This document shows, piece after piece, positions 46,853 to 55,470 of a stretch of DNA of 64,000 nt. This stretch comes from Acidobacterium sp. S8 (GTDB taxonomy: Bacteria; Acidobacteriota; Terriglobia; Terriglobales; Acidobacteriaceae). The translations under genes and the position numbers were made by a program. Location: the NCBI RefSeq assembly GCF_009765985.1, contig NZ_LMUM01000015.1:124001-188000 (forward strand), written 5' to 3'. Numbering within the stretch: position 1 is the first letter of the stretch; every line of letters starts with the position of its first letter. The notes under the pieces are model-generated. The model did no database searches and had not been told where the DNA came from. It saw nothing but the letters and a program-made list of their open reading frames with translations.

Positions 46853-47743
46853 TCACATTGCTTTCACTGGATTCGAGAGGCGACCGATGCCGTCAATTTC
46901 GACAACAACCTCGTCTCCATCATGAAGAAATACGGGAGGATTATGAGCGAAGCCAACGCCATGCGGGGTGCCGGTGCTGATCAAGTCTCCGGGGTAGAGA
47001 GTGACGCCGCGTGAGATGAAGGCAATGAGCTCTCGAACACCAAAGATCATCTTGCTGGTATTCGAGTTCTGGAGCAAGCGTCCGTTTACCGTGCAACGGA
47101 TGGGCAACACCTGCGGGTCGGGTATTTCCGTCTTGGTCACGAGGTAGGGTCCAAATGGTCCAAATGTGTCCTGACTTTTGGCTCGCACCCATTGGCCGTC
47201 GCCGCGCTGGAAGTCGCGCGCGCTCACATCATTCATGCAAGTATAGCCTGCCACATAATCCAGCGCCGTTTCGGCAGAGACGCTGCGGCAACGGCGGCCA
47301 ATCACGACTGCTAGTTCGGCCTCATAGTCTACTTCCGTTGTATCCGGGGGGAGAACAATTGGGGCATGATTCTCTGACGCCGCATTGACCCACTTCGCGA
47401 AGAAGACCGGTTGCTGCGGCAGCGGAGTCTTGCTTTCCTCAACATGGTCTTTATAGTTGAGGCCGACACAAAGAATATTTCGTGGAGCATAGAGTTGAGT
47501 GAAAGCTACTTGATTCTCGGGACGGATATATTTCTGAATATCCGGGTGACTGAGAATGGAACTGGCCTGCGACTCCATCTCAGCAAAGCTACCATCTGAT
47601 GCCAACGCTTCCTGCAGCGTGAGCGGCAGAGCTGGTTTTCTCTTTTGTGACAACTTTTCAGTTTCTGAAAAAATCACGATGCCAGCATCAACTTTTGCGG
47701 CAAGCCGGGGTCCATCCGGAGTTGTAACTGAAAGCAATTTCAT
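46853..47743 (-). CDS. fumarylacetoacetate hydrolase (FAH) family protein
   Basis: 296 residues. The C-terminal FAH domain shows LCVGLNYKDHVEES, the metal ligands E141 and E143 in VDYEAELAVVIG and D172 in MNDVSARDFQ, and GTPHGVGFA near the end. The family cleaves C-C bonds of 2,4-diketo acids. In the known non-phosphorylative L-fucose and L-rhamnose routes a member hydrolyses 2,4-diketo-3-deoxy-L-fuconate/rhamnonate to pyruvate and L-lactate, which is the best guess here. AAGGAA precedes the ATG. It follows the D-2-hydroxyacid dehydrogenase by 51 bp, in one operon. Confidence 0.9.
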   Translation of the reverse strand: MKLLSVTTPDGPRLAAKVDAGIVIFSETEKLSQKRKPALPLTLQEALASDGSFAEMESQASSILSHPDIQKYIRPENQVAFTQLYAPRNILCVGLNYKDHVEESKTPLPQQPVFFAKWVNAASENHAPIVLPPDTTEVDYEAELAVVIGRRCRSVSAETALDYVAGYTCMNDVSARDFQRGDGQWVRAKSQDTFGPFGPYLVTKTEIPDPQVLPIRCTVNGRLLQNSNTSKMIFGVRELIAFISRGVTLYPGDLISTGTPHGVGFAHNPPVFLHDGDEVVVEIDGIGRLSNPVKAM

Positions 47744-47794
47744 TGCAGTTCCTTCACCTGTGAGAGGGTTTCATTCTTGAAGCAAGGGGTCCAG

Positions 47795-48760
47795 TCACTG
47801 GTATGGCCAGACGAGTGCACCTTCGGGACGAACACCCAATAGAAAATCTCTGGCTGATTCAGCAGCCTTTATTTGCAAAGACTCAACAGAGCGGGTGGAT
47901 ACAGAGGCAGCATGACTCGTCAGAATCACATTCGGCAGGCCACGTAACACGCTGCTCGCAGGCAATGGCTCTTCTTCGAAGACGTCCAGGCCAGCACCAA
48001 GCACGCGCCCGCTTTGCAGTGCTCCAATAAGATGCGGCTCACAAATGATTTGCCCACGCGAAGTGTTCACGATGATGACGCCCCGTTTCATGGCGCTGAT
48101 TGCGGCCTCATCAATCAGATGCGTCGTTTCTTTCACGAGCGGGCAATGTAGCGAGATGATATTCGCGTTTGCGAGCAGTTCTTTCAGCTCCAGACTCTGA
48201 ACACCACGTTCTTCAAACACTTCGGGCTTCACGTAAGGATCAGCGGCAGCCATGTTAAACCCGAAGACCTTGGCCTTGTCAGCAACACGGCGTGCGATGG
48301 CACCGAATCCTACAAGCCCCAAAGTGAGGTCTGTAAACGCGGGAATCGGGAGCAGTGGAGCAACACCCCATTCGCCGTGCGCAATTCTATAGTGGTCATG
48401 CGGAATGCGGCGAGCCAGGCTCAGGATCATGGTCACCGCGTGGTTCGATACTTCTTCAATGCAATAGGTAGGTATATTGGCAACGCCAATGCGAAGATCT
48501 TTTGCTGCATCGAGATCGATATTATTGACGCCAATCCCGTAGCGCACAACTCCTCGGAGCTTAGGCAGACTACCGAGAACGTGCCGAGTGATTGGAGCCC
48601 ACTGAACCAGTAATACATCTGCATCAGCGCAGCGATCAATCACTTCATCTTCATTCCTACAACCGGGCTGCACCTCTTCCAGTTCAAATCCTGCTGACTC
48701 TAATACTCCCTTTTGCAAATCAATGGATGGGAAGAGATGATCGCTAATGACGGCTCGCAT
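47795..48760 (-). CDS. D-isomer-specific 2-hydroxyacid dehydrogenase, copy 1
   Basis: 321 residues from the ATG at 48760; a GTG at 48778 is possible but less well supported. The NAD-binding motif GLVGFGAIARRVAD, catalytic Arg in NTSRGQIICE, Glu in DVFEEEPLP and His in LTSHAAS are all present, as in phosphoglycerate/hydroxypyruvate dehydrogenases. The substrate is probably a 2-keto or 2-hydroxy acid from sugar breakdown. It is only moderately similar to the second enzyme of this class at 58455-59549, so the two may act on different acids. It starts the operon with the FAH gene; an operator-linked promoter is 30 bp upstream. Confidence 0.88.
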   Translation of the reverse strand: MRAVISDHLFPSIDLQKGVLESAGFELEEVQPGCRNEDEVIDRCADADVLLVQWAPITRHVLGSLPKLRGVVRYGIGVNNIDLDAAKDLRIGVANIPTYCIEEVSNHAVTMILSLARRIPHDHYRIAHGEWGVAPLLPIPAFTDLTLGLVGFGAIARRVADKAKVFGFNMAAADPYVKPEVFEERGVQSLELKELLANANIISLHCPLVKETTHLIDEAAISAMKRGVIIVNTSRGQIICEPHLIGALQSGRVLGAGLDVFEEEPLPASSVLRGLPNVILTSHAASVSTRSVESLQIKAAESARDFLLGVRPEGALVWPYQ

Positions 48761-48789
48761 CTTCGAGTGACCTTTCACACATGGTCAAG

Positions 48790-48837
48790 AAGGTAACGAA
48801 CCATATCGAAATCTTCTACTCATTTCAATTAGCTGAA
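48790..48837 (-). promoter_or_regulatory. operator palindrome plus promoter of the 2-hydroxyacid dehydrogenase-FAH operon
   Basis: TTCAATTAGCTGAA (48824-48837), 5 bp, on the minus strand TAGAAG (48813-48818), 17 bp, TACCTT (48790-48795). The boxes are weaker than elsewhere but the geometry is exact. The palindrome abuts the stop codon of the mutarotase-like gene. Confidence 0.65.
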
Positions 48838-48838
48838 C

Positions 48839-49882
48839 CTATAGCGCTGAGCAGAGCAGAAGCCTCGCTGCGCTGGCGACTGCGTCCCTCGGTCCAGTGA
48901 AGGCCCAAAGCTGGGATACGTCGTCGCAACTGGAGAGTCCGCTTGTGCCACCAATCGCCGGAGCATGATATTCCAGCTCCGAAAATGCTCCTAGATTGCT
49001 GTCGATATTGCACGCCTGCACCGCAGCACCTGCAGGCATTGGCGAGTTCCACGGCATGTCAAGATATTTAGCCGAAGGATTCACAGCAATATTGCGAATG
49101 ACAAGAGAGGCGTTCCGACCATCAGTGCGCAAGTAGCCGACACGACCAGCAAGGCAGAGGGAAGAGACGCCTATTTTATTTTCTCCTTCGGCTCGCATCT
49201 TGTAACGGATGTATTGATCGGTTACTTCCAGATCTTCGTCGGCGATTGTTCCCATGAAATGTACTACTGAAGCTCGCGAAAAGGTGGGAATGATGAGATC
49301 GCCCCCATGCGGAAGTTGCAGCAGGCTCCAGAGGTTAAGCTCGACCGGTCCTGTGCTCTCAAATATCTCTAAGCGCGTTTGAAGGGTGAAGCCGGCATAC
49401 TCCAACTGAGAAAAAGTGCCTGCATCCACTTCACGCAGCGGGTCGAGCGCCGCGCTAATACGCTTCGTGATTCGCATCCGAGCGGTGTCTTTTGAGCGTG
49501 AGAGCCTGGAGGTAAAAGTATTCGTCAGCGCCAGCTCTCTATTTTCGGTGGTTAGCTCATAGGTGCCTGGATCGAACTCGCGCGGCTGAAAGTAGGTATC
49601 GAACGAAGGGAAATTAGGGATGAAGAAATCTACTTCGGGAGAGAGCCAGGTGCGATCTCCGCCTGAATTGTGCCAGCTGGAGCTTTGATAAAAAGCGCGT
49701 GCAGAGTCAACAGCTTCGAGCGCAGGATGCGTCCAGAAGAAATTTTTGTCGGAGGCCGACGTAAACAATCCAAGAATTCGCCCCCCATATGGCAGTGCAA
49801 GAATTCTGCTGCCATCGGAACTGGTCCACATTGTTGGAGCCTTATCGATACCGGTGAGCGTGTCAATCAGGTGAGTGATCAT
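48839..49882 (-). CDS. aldose-epimerase-like (galactose mutarotase fold) protein
   Basis: 347 residues. The opening GSRILALPYGGRILGLF followed by NFFWTHP resembles the beta-supersandwich of mutarotases and of uncharacterised families with that fold (DUF4432/DUF6786 type). Later strands such as GPVELNLWSLLQLPHGGD fit. The classical mutarotase His/Glu pair is not evident, so the reaction is uncertain; sugar or lactone epimerisation is plausible. The start overlaps the stop of the metallo-beta-lactamase-fold gene by 4 bp (ATGA), which shows translational coupling. It is the last gene of the unit that begins with the RhaT-like copy 2. Confidence 0.65.
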   Translation of the reverse strand: MITHLIDTLTGIDKAPTMWTSSDGSRILALPYGGRILGLFTSASDKNFFWTHPALEAVDSARAFYQSSSWHNSGGDRTWLSPEVDFFIPNFPSFDTYFQPREFDPGTYELTTENRELALTNTFTSRLSRSKDTARMRITKRISAALDPLREVDAGTFSQLEYAGFTLQTRLEIFESTGPVELNLWSLLQLPHGGDLIIPTFSRASVVHFMGTIADEDLEVTDQYIRYKMRAEGENKIGVSSLCLAGRVGYLRTDGRNASLVIRNIAVNPSAKYLDMPWNSPMPAGAAVQACNIDSNLGAFSELEYHAPAIGGTSGLSSCDDVSQLWAFTGPRDAVASAARLLLCSAL

Positions 49883-50658
49883 GCGGGTTTCTGAAACAGA
49901 AGCTCCTCCCCCGGTTTCATCAGAACTGCTTTCGTATCCGAAGCAAGGCGCGAACAGAGATCGAGAAATCTAGCGGGATCGCCGTTCTGCTCAACAAACA
50001 TCCAGAAGTGCGTAGGAATCACGACGTCCGGCATGGCCAGCGCGGTGAGCGCAGCGGCATCACCAGCATTCATATTCCCAAACGCTCCATTGATGCAGGG
50101 CAGCAGGACATGAGGCTTCATTGCGAGAGCAGGCTTGAACTCATCGATACGAAGAGCTGTGTCGCCGGTGTGATAGACGCGGATGCCATCAAAATCGATG
50201 ACAACGCCCAGAGCGTCCGGCGCCAGCTCCCCGTGATCGGCATAGACCGCGTGGACCTCGATGTCGCCAAAGCACAGCGATTTTCCCTCTTCCAGCAGAT
50301 GGCAGCGTTCGGCCGGAATCTCCTGCTTCTGGAATTCCTTCATGCACTCAATTGGCCCTGCAAAGTGGATGCGCTCATTCCTGGCCAAAGCTGGGAGTGC
50401 GTCCGTATCCATGTGGTCAAGATGTTCGTGCGTGCAAATGATCAGGTCGGCAGCCACCTCATCGAGCGCGATGGGAGAGGCCATCATGCGCTTAAATCCG
50501 ACCAGGCGCTCGACAACATCTGTGAGATAGGGATCGACGAAGACGACTTGATTCTTACTAGTCTTGAAGGCGAAACCAGCCTGGCAGAGCCAATAGATTG
50601 CCAGATGATTGTCGGGAACAATGCGCGTCGCAATCGTCTGGCTTAAGCTTGTCATCAT
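49879..50658 (-). CDS. metallo-beta-lactamase-fold hydrolase, UlaG-like (copy 1)
   Basis: 259 residues. The metal-binding motif CTHEHLDHMD (HxHxDH) and further ligands in YADHGEL, VYHTGDTAL and VIPTHFW place it in the UlaG-like group, whose founder hydrolyses L-ascorbate-6-phosphate lactone. Here it could open a sugar lactone made by the dehydrogenases of the locus. It starts immediately after the E2 stop codon (TAA-ATG-ATG) and overlaps the next gene by 4 bp, so it is tightly built into the E1alpha-E1beta-E2 operon. A distant paralogue is at 56274-57074. Confidence 0.87.
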   Translation of the reverse strand: MMTSLSQTIATRIVPDNHLAIYWLCQAGFAFKTSKNQVVFVDPYLTDVVERLVGFKRMMASPIALDEVAADLIICTHEHLDHMDTDALPALARNERIHFAGPIECMKEFQKQEIPAERCHLLEEGKSLCFGDIEVHAVYADHGELAPDALGVVIDFDGIRVYHTGDTALRIDEFKPALAMKPHVLLPCINGAFGNMNAGDAAALTALAMPDVVIPTHFWMFVEQNGDPARFLDLCSRLASDTKAVLMKPGEELLFQKPA

Positions 50659-51894
50659 TTATTTGCCTCGCGTCCCTGCATCAACATTCCATAACAACTG
50701 ATACGGATTTTCGATCGCCTCCGCTACTTGACTCAAGAATTGAGCTGCAATCGCTCCGTCTACAATACGGTGATCCACAGAGAGATTGAGAATAAGCGTG
50801 GTAGTCACAGTGAGTGCGTTGTCAACGACCCAGGGCCGCTTCTTTAGCTGTCCCACGGCAAGAATGAATGTCTGGCCCGGAGTAATAATTCCTTCAAAAC
50901 GATCGATGCGATACATGCCGAGATTACTGAGAGTGCCTGAGGCTCCCTCCAGATCTTCAAAGGTTAATCTGCCCTCGCGAGCTTTTTGTGTAGCCTTGAC
51001 GCGCGATTGAGCTAGCTGCTCCATGGGTAACGTATCGACACTTTTGAGGACTGGCGCAACGACTCCACGGTCCGTGGCCACTGCCATTGCAAGCGTTGCT
51101 TCTAACAATCGCTGCGGCGCGCCATTTTCCGAGAGAGCGTTCATCTCCGGAGTCTGCACCAAACCTATTGAAAGTGCCTTCAAGAGCAGATCTGTATATG
51201 TGAGCTTAACGCCGGCAACTTGCTCAATCCGTACCCTGAGATTTTCATATAGAGCAACCAAATGCTGTGCGTCGACCTCGACAGAGACGGAGAAGGCTGG
51301 GATCGTATTGATGCTCTCAACCATTCTATCGGCGATCAGCTGACGTCGCCTTGCATTTCCATCGACGATCGGCTCTTTCGAAACACGTTGCTGCGGTAAC
51401 GCTGCCTCTACATCCGCTGCGACAATCCTCCCATACGGTCCACTGCCTTTGACGATGCCAAGATCGATACCACCCGCTGCAGCCAGCTTTTTCGCCCGAG
51501 GAGATGCAAGTATGCGTCCTTCTCGTATGTTCGGTCTTGCGCCAGCCTCGGGTACTCTTACCCGTAAAGACTGTTCTTTCTCCGATGGCATTGGCTTCTC
51601 TTGCTTAGCATCCGCTGCCGCTGCAGGCGACTCAGCGTGCGCCTCGGGCTCGTCTCCATCGACAATGATGTGCGTCAACACAGTGCCAACGGGGACTGTG
51701 ATTCCAGCATCGATGAGAATCTTTCCCAGAATGCCGTCCGTGGGCGACTCCACATCCATGTCAACCTTGTCCGTCGCAACCGCTAGGATGATCTCATCTT
51801 TATTTACCGAGTCACCTGGCTTTTTGATCCATGTGCTGACGCTCCCCTCAGTCATCGTGAGGCCCAGCTGCGGCATGACAATCTCAACACTCAT
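50659..51894 (-). CDS. dihydrolipoamide acyltransferase (E2) of a 2-oxoacid/acetoin dehydrogenase complex
   Basis: 411 residues in the standard order. A lipoyl domain (residues 1-78) has the lipoylated Lys in ATDKVDMDVESP. An Ala/Glu-rich linker is followed by a peripheral-subunit-binding domain (ILASPRAKKLAAAGGIDL to GRIVAADVE), and then the catalytic acyltransferase core ending with SVDHRIVDGAIAAQFL (catalytic His and Asp in DHRxxDG). It transfers the acyl group to CoA. Only one lipoyl domain is present. No E3 (lipoamide dehydrogenase) is encoded nearby, so a housekeeping E3 must be shared. It lies 47 bp after E1beta. Confidence 0.92.
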   Translation of the reverse strand: MSVEIVMPQLGLTMTEGSVSTWIKKPGDSVNKDEIILAVATDKVDMDVESPTDGILGKILIDAGITVPVGTVLTHIIVDGDEPEAHAESPAAAADAKQEKPMPSEKEQSLRVRVPEAGARPNIREGRILASPRAKKLAAAGGIDLGIVKGSGPYGRIVAADVEAALPQQRVSKEPIVDGNARRRQLIADRMVESINTIPAFSVSVEVDAQHLVALYENLRVRIEQVAGVKLTYTDLLLKALSIGLVQTPEMNALSENGAPQRLLEATLAMAVATDRGVVAPVLKSVDTLPMEQLAQSRVKATQKAREGRLTFEDLEGASGTLSNLGMYRIDRFEGIITPGQTFILAVGQLKKRPWVVDNALTVTTTLILNLSVDHRIVDGAIAAQFLSQVAEAIENPYQLLWNVDAGTRGK

Positions 51895-51941
51895 TCAGGG
51901 CGATCTCCAGTTCCGTTCCCGTTGCAGCTACCCGGGGAGAC

Positions 51942-52982
51942 TTAAATCTTTTTCCCGACCAAGTCAGCGACTTCGCTGACAATACGATCTACCGACGGCA
52001 CCAGGTATGCATCGGTCGATGGACTGAAAGTGTGCGGCGTGGGACGTGTGCAGATCCGAAGTATCGGCGCATCCAACTCATCCAGAGCCTCACCCGCGAC
52101 CAGTGCCGCCACTTCCGCAGACACTCCGCAACTTGCATACGCTTCATCGACAATCGCCAGCCTGCCTGTCTTGGCAACTGAGGCGAAGATTGTCTCCTTG
52201 TCCAAAGGAACCAGCGTGCGAAGGTCGATGACTTCAACCGATATTCCGCTCTCAGTAAGCTTGGCAGCCGCATCGAGTGATCGCTGCACCATCATCCCAA
52301 GCGTAACCAGGGTTACGTGCTTACCGGCGCGCGCAATGCGTGCTTCTCCAAACGGGATCAGGTACTCCTCTTCCGGTACGTGGCCCTTGGTATTGTACAG
52401 TCCCTTGTGCTCGATAAACATGACCGGATTCTCATCTCGCAATGCAGTCTTGATGAGGCCCTTCACATCAGCGGGAGCAGAGGGCACCGCAACCTTGAGG
52501 CCGGGAATGTGCGCGAAGAACGACCAGAAAGTGTGGGAATGATGTGGTCCAGTGCTGCGTACGCCTCCACCCGCAGCGCGCAATAGCATGGGAACCTTAT
52601 ATCGACCATTTGAGATGTAGTGAATTGTGGATGCCTGCTGGACGATCTCGCCCATCGCTTCGAGGGTAAAGTCGAGGAAGACAATGTCGATAATGGGGTG
52701 GCTGCCGGCAAGTGCGGCTCCCACTCCCATGCCGGCCTGTGCCCGTTCAGCGATGGGCGTATCGCGCACGCGCTCTTCGCCGAATTCTTCCCACAGCCCA
52801 CGGCTTTGCTGGAAGTTTCCGCCACGCGGACCAATTCCCTGGCCGATATAAAAGATGTCGGGATTACGCCGCATCTCTTCGCGAACCCCTTCTACCCCTG
52901 CCTGCGCATAGGTGATGATTCGCTCTGCCTGGCGTGAGGGCGTTTCGGAAGCACTGGAAATTAGAGTTGTTGTCTCAGACAT
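51942..52982 (-). CDS. E1 beta subunit of a thiamine-diphosphate 2-oxoacid/acetoin dehydrogenase
   Basis: 346 residues, heterotetrameric E1beta type (AcoB/PdhB-like). Recognisable segments are DTPIAERAQAGMGVGAALAG with the Glu that activates ThDP, HHSHTFWSFFAHIPGLKV and VIDLRTLVPLD. The N-terminal segment reads YIGQGIGPRGGNF where related subunits usually have GEDVG; this departure from the family is conserved in no neighbour that I can compare. An N-terminal extension of about 20 residues precedes the core. It pairs with the E1alpha gene 46 bp upstream. Confidence 0.92.
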   Translation of the reverse strand: MSETTTLISSASETPSRQAERIITYAQAGVEGVREEMRRNPDIFYIGQGIGPRGGNFQQSRGLWEEFGEERVRDTPIAERAQAGMGVGAALAGSHPIIDIVFLDFTLEAMGEIVQQASTIHYISNGRYKVPMLLRAAGGGVRSTGPHHSHTFWSFFAHIPGLKVAVPSAPADVKGLIKTALRDENPVMFIEHKGLYNTKGHVPEEEYLIPFGEARIARAGKHVTLVTLGMMVQRSLDAAAKLTESGISVEVIDLRTLVPLDKETIFASVAKTGRLAIVDEAYASCGVSAEVAALVAGEALDELDAPILRICTRPTPHTFSPSTDAYLVPSVDRIVSEVADLVGKKI

Positions 52983-52996
52983 GAATAGCTTCCCCG

Positions 52997-53036
52997 CTCG
53001 TCGTTCCTGATTCGTCGTTCCTAGTTCGTCAGTCAG
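52997..53036. repeat. 14-bp imperfect tandem repeat between E1alpha and E1beta
   Basis: CTCGTCGTTCCTGA and TTCGTCGTTCCTAG are followed by a partial TTCGTCAGTCAG. The third unit overlaps the stop codon of E1alpha. It fills most of the intercistronic gap. Confidence 0.65.
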
Positions 53037-54042
53037 CCGCTGGATTGAAGTAAACGTGATCGAGTGCCGTCTCGTTTTTTTCTAGAGGGCTCGAAAGCGC
53101 GAACTCAGCCGCGTCCTCAAGCTCTCCCTTGATGTCAACATCGATCTGCTTGAATTCCTGCTCCGATGCAAGTTTGGCAGCGATGGCGTCGTCATGCAAT
53201 TTTTGAATCGGATCGCGCGCCTTCCATGCTGCGATTTCTTCCTTGGTCCGATAAGCAACGCCCGGATCGCCCTCATGATGACCGAACCAACGGTAGGTAA
53301 GGCATTCAATCAGGGTCGGACCCTCGCCCCTGCGCGCCCGCGCAACCGCTTCGCCCGTCTTCTCGTAGACCTCAAGGACATTATTTCCATCAACCTGAAC
53401 TCCAGGAATGCCATAGGCAGCAGCACGGCTGGCAATGTTGGTATTTTTTGTCGCCTTTGCGAACGGCATCTCTGTCGCGTACATATTGTTTTCGCAAACA
53501 AAGATGACAGGAATATCCCAGGTCGCTGCCATGTTCAGGCCTTCATGAAAGGCGCCGTTATTGGAGCCACCGTCACCGAAGAAAGCAACCGCAACCTGAT
53601 CCCCGCCTTTGAGCTTTGCGCTCAACCCCGCGCCGGTAGCGATCAGAATTCCCGGAGGAACAACACCGTTTGAGCCCAGGAATCCTACCGTAGGATCATA
53701 GAGATGCATCGTGCCGCCACGACCACCGGAGCACCCTGTCACCACGCCCATGAGCTCAGCCATGGCGTCCCGGGCCGAGATTCCCTTGGCCAAAGCATGG
53801 CCGTGCCCGCGATGCGTGCTGGCCACATAGTCATCCTTGCGTAGCTGGCCGCATACTCCAGTGGCTACCGCTTCTTCGCCGATGTATACATGAATGAATC
53901 CCGGCATTCTGCCGCTGCGAAAGACCTCTTTCGCCTTCAACTCGAACTCCCGGATCAACACCATGGTCCGGTATAGCCTCAGGACTAGTTCCTTGCTGTG
54001 CTTTCCTATCGACGTGCTATCTGCTGTTGAAGCCCGCGCCAT
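53029..54042 (-). CDS. E1 alpha subunit of a thiamine-diphosphate 2-oxoacid/acetoin dehydrogenase
   Basis: 337 residues. The ThDP-binding motif runs from FFGDGGSNNGAFHEGLNMAA to VCENN. STHRGHGHALAKG and GGRGGTMHLYDP are typical of E1alpha. The segment TYRWFGHHEGDPG is closer to acetoin dehydrogenase (AcoA) than to pyruvate dehydrogenase, which usually reads RGHSxSDP. The enzyme decarboxylates a 2-oxoacid or cleaves acetoin and acylates the E2 lipoyl group. In this locus pyruvate or another sugar-derived 2-oxoacid is the likely substrate. It starts 80 bp after the RhaT-like copy 2 stops, with no operator between, so both are probably one transcript. Confidence 0.92.
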   Translation of the reverse strand: MARASTADSTSIGKHSKELVLRLYRTMVLIREFELKAKEVFRSGRMPGFIHVYIGEEAVATGVCGQLRKDDYVASTHRGHGHALAKGISARDAMAELMGVVTGCSGGRGGTMHLYDPTVGFLGSNGVVPPGILIATGAGLSAKLKGGDQVAVAFFGDGGSNNGAFHEGLNMAATWDIPVIFVCENNMYATEMPFAKATKNTNIASRAAAYGIPGVQVDGNNVLEVYEKTGEAVARARRGEGPTLIECLTYRWFGHHEGDPGVAYRTKEEIAAWKARDPIQKLHDDAIAAKLASEQEFKQIDVDIKGELEDAAEFALSSPLEKNETALDHVYFNPAAD

Positions 54043-54122
54043 AATCTATGCCCCAATCAATTGGTAAACAAGCTTTCTAAATACGATGAACGTTTTGTAG
54101 TTAGCTAAAAGCGAATTCGTAT

Positions 54123-55181
54123 TCAAGCTTCAAAGTATTTCGAAAGACCGATCGTTAAGACTGCAAGTATCAACAACCCTACGCCTACAGCGAAAGAAAT
54201 GTAGGTCCTCGGCTTCATCAAGCGCCATTCCCCGGTAACCAATCCAGTGAACTGGCCACTAACGATCATTGTGATCATAAAGACGGCAAAGCCGATGGAA
54301 ACGCCGAGGCTTCCCAGATAGGTCGTCCCGCTGCTGTAAAGCGCAATTCCCGCCATCCACAAGCATGCCGCTAAAGCAGGGTAAAACACCTCCGGGAAAA
54401 ATCCGATGCGGAAATTCCCCCACGTCTTATTCTTCGAGAGCAGATACACGGCATAGCCGATGTTCGCCAGCGATCCGCCCAGCAGGGCGATTGGCCACAC
54501 CGCAAAGGGAGTCCAAGACGGCTGGCCGCCCTGTTGCTCCGCGAGCTTCATGATATGACCGCTATAAGCGAGAGCAATATTGAGCAGTGAAGACAACACG
54601 CCCGAGCCAATTGCAATACCGAGAGTAAAGATATAGGCCCTCGCCGAATAAGAAGCCTGACGCATGGCTGCCTGTTCTTCACCAAAGCCCGCTCCTCCAC
54701 GCTGCCTTGCCTCAATCTCCCGCAGGTATCCGCTCCAGCCGCAAAACGCCGCGCCTGCCAGCATCATGACGACGCCGGCAACGATCAACGTGCCGCTCGT
54801 CCGTAGCAACGCATCGCGATGTAGAGACAACAGAGGAATGATCGTTCCGAAGGCGGCACCAGTTCCGTTCAGTACCGCGCCTGCCACTCCAATACCGAGC
54901 CGATGTACACAGATGCCCGCACCTAGCTGGGCAAATCCCCACAGAACCCCCATAAACAAGGGCCAGAGAATTTCACTCAATGCGAGGGATGAATATACGT
55001 TGCTGAGATTTGGTAGAACCGCGAATGCCAGGCCGAATGGAACGACGATGAGAGAAAAGATTGCGTAATAGAACCAGAAATTTTCCCATTTCCAGGCTCT
55101 GGCCCACTTTAAAGGCCACATGCTGATGCCTACACTTGCACCCGCGATCAGGGTTAAAGAAAATCCAAATATGTTATTCAC
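54123..55181 (-). CDS. L-rhamnose/proton symporter (RhaT)-like permease, copy 2
   Basis: 352 residues, about ten membrane helices, and very similar to the copy at 31226-32287 along the whole length, including GASVGISMWPLKWARAWKW and AGICVHRLGIGVAGAVLNG. The GTG start at 55181 is the same codon context (GTG-AAT-AAC) as copy 1. It should import a 6-deoxyhexose or related monosaccharide. It leads the unit RhaT-E1alpha-E1beta-E2-UlaG-like-mutarotase-like and is driven by the operator-linked promoter at 55273-55320. Retention of two near-identical permeases suggests separate regulation or slightly different sugars. Confidence 0.88.
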   Translation of the reverse strand: MNNIFGFSLTLIAGASVGISMWPLKWARAWKWENFWFYYAIFSLIVVPFGLAFAVLPNLSNVYSSLALSEILWPLFMGVLWGFAQLGAGICVHRLGIGVAGAVLNGTGAAFGTIIPLLSLHRDALLRTSGTLIVAGVVMMLAGAAFCGWSGYLREIEARQRGGAGFGEEQAAMRQASYSARAYIFTLGIAIGSGVLSSLLNIALAYSGHIMKLAEQQGGQPSWTPFAVWPIALLGGSLANIGYAVYLLSKNKTWGNFRIGFFPEVFYPALAACLWMAGIALYSSGTTYLGSLGVSIGFAVFMITMIVSGQFTGLVTGEWRLMKPRTYISFAVGVGLLILAVLTIGLSKYFEA

Positions 55182-55272
55182 GAATACTCACAGCCCACTG
55201 ATTTGCCGCTGAAGGAAGGCCGGTTGAGCATGATAGACATCCCTCGTTTCGACCTTGGCTCATCGTTTCCTT

Positions 55273-55320
55273 CTTGTAGAGTTGGAACCTACGAGTGTCA
55301 ATCAATTTCAGCCTATTGAA
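55273..55320 (-). promoter_or_regulatory. operator palindrome plus promoter of the RhaT-E1-E2 operon
   Basis: TTCAGCCTATTGAA (55307-55320), 5 bp, on the minus strand TTGACA (55296-55301), 17 bp, TACAAG (55273-55278). It lies between the permease and the divergent FadR-type regulator, so it could also influence that gene. No further palindrome is seen in 55321-55470. Confidence 0.85.
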
Positions 55321-55470
55321 CAAGACTAGACAGGACGGGCGATTGAATATTCTCTAACCTGTTCATAGCAAACGCGAATGGAGTGTAGGTGAAAGATTTG
55401 TGCTTGTAACTGCGAGCGAAAGCTGCTATATCATGCCCGCAAAGATGTGCGCCAGTGAGGGAAATCAGAA

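Noticed and set aside
54043-54122. Separate promoter with operator before E1alpha
   Set aside because: No palindrome or TTGACA-type box in the 80-bp gap after the permease; treated as one operon.
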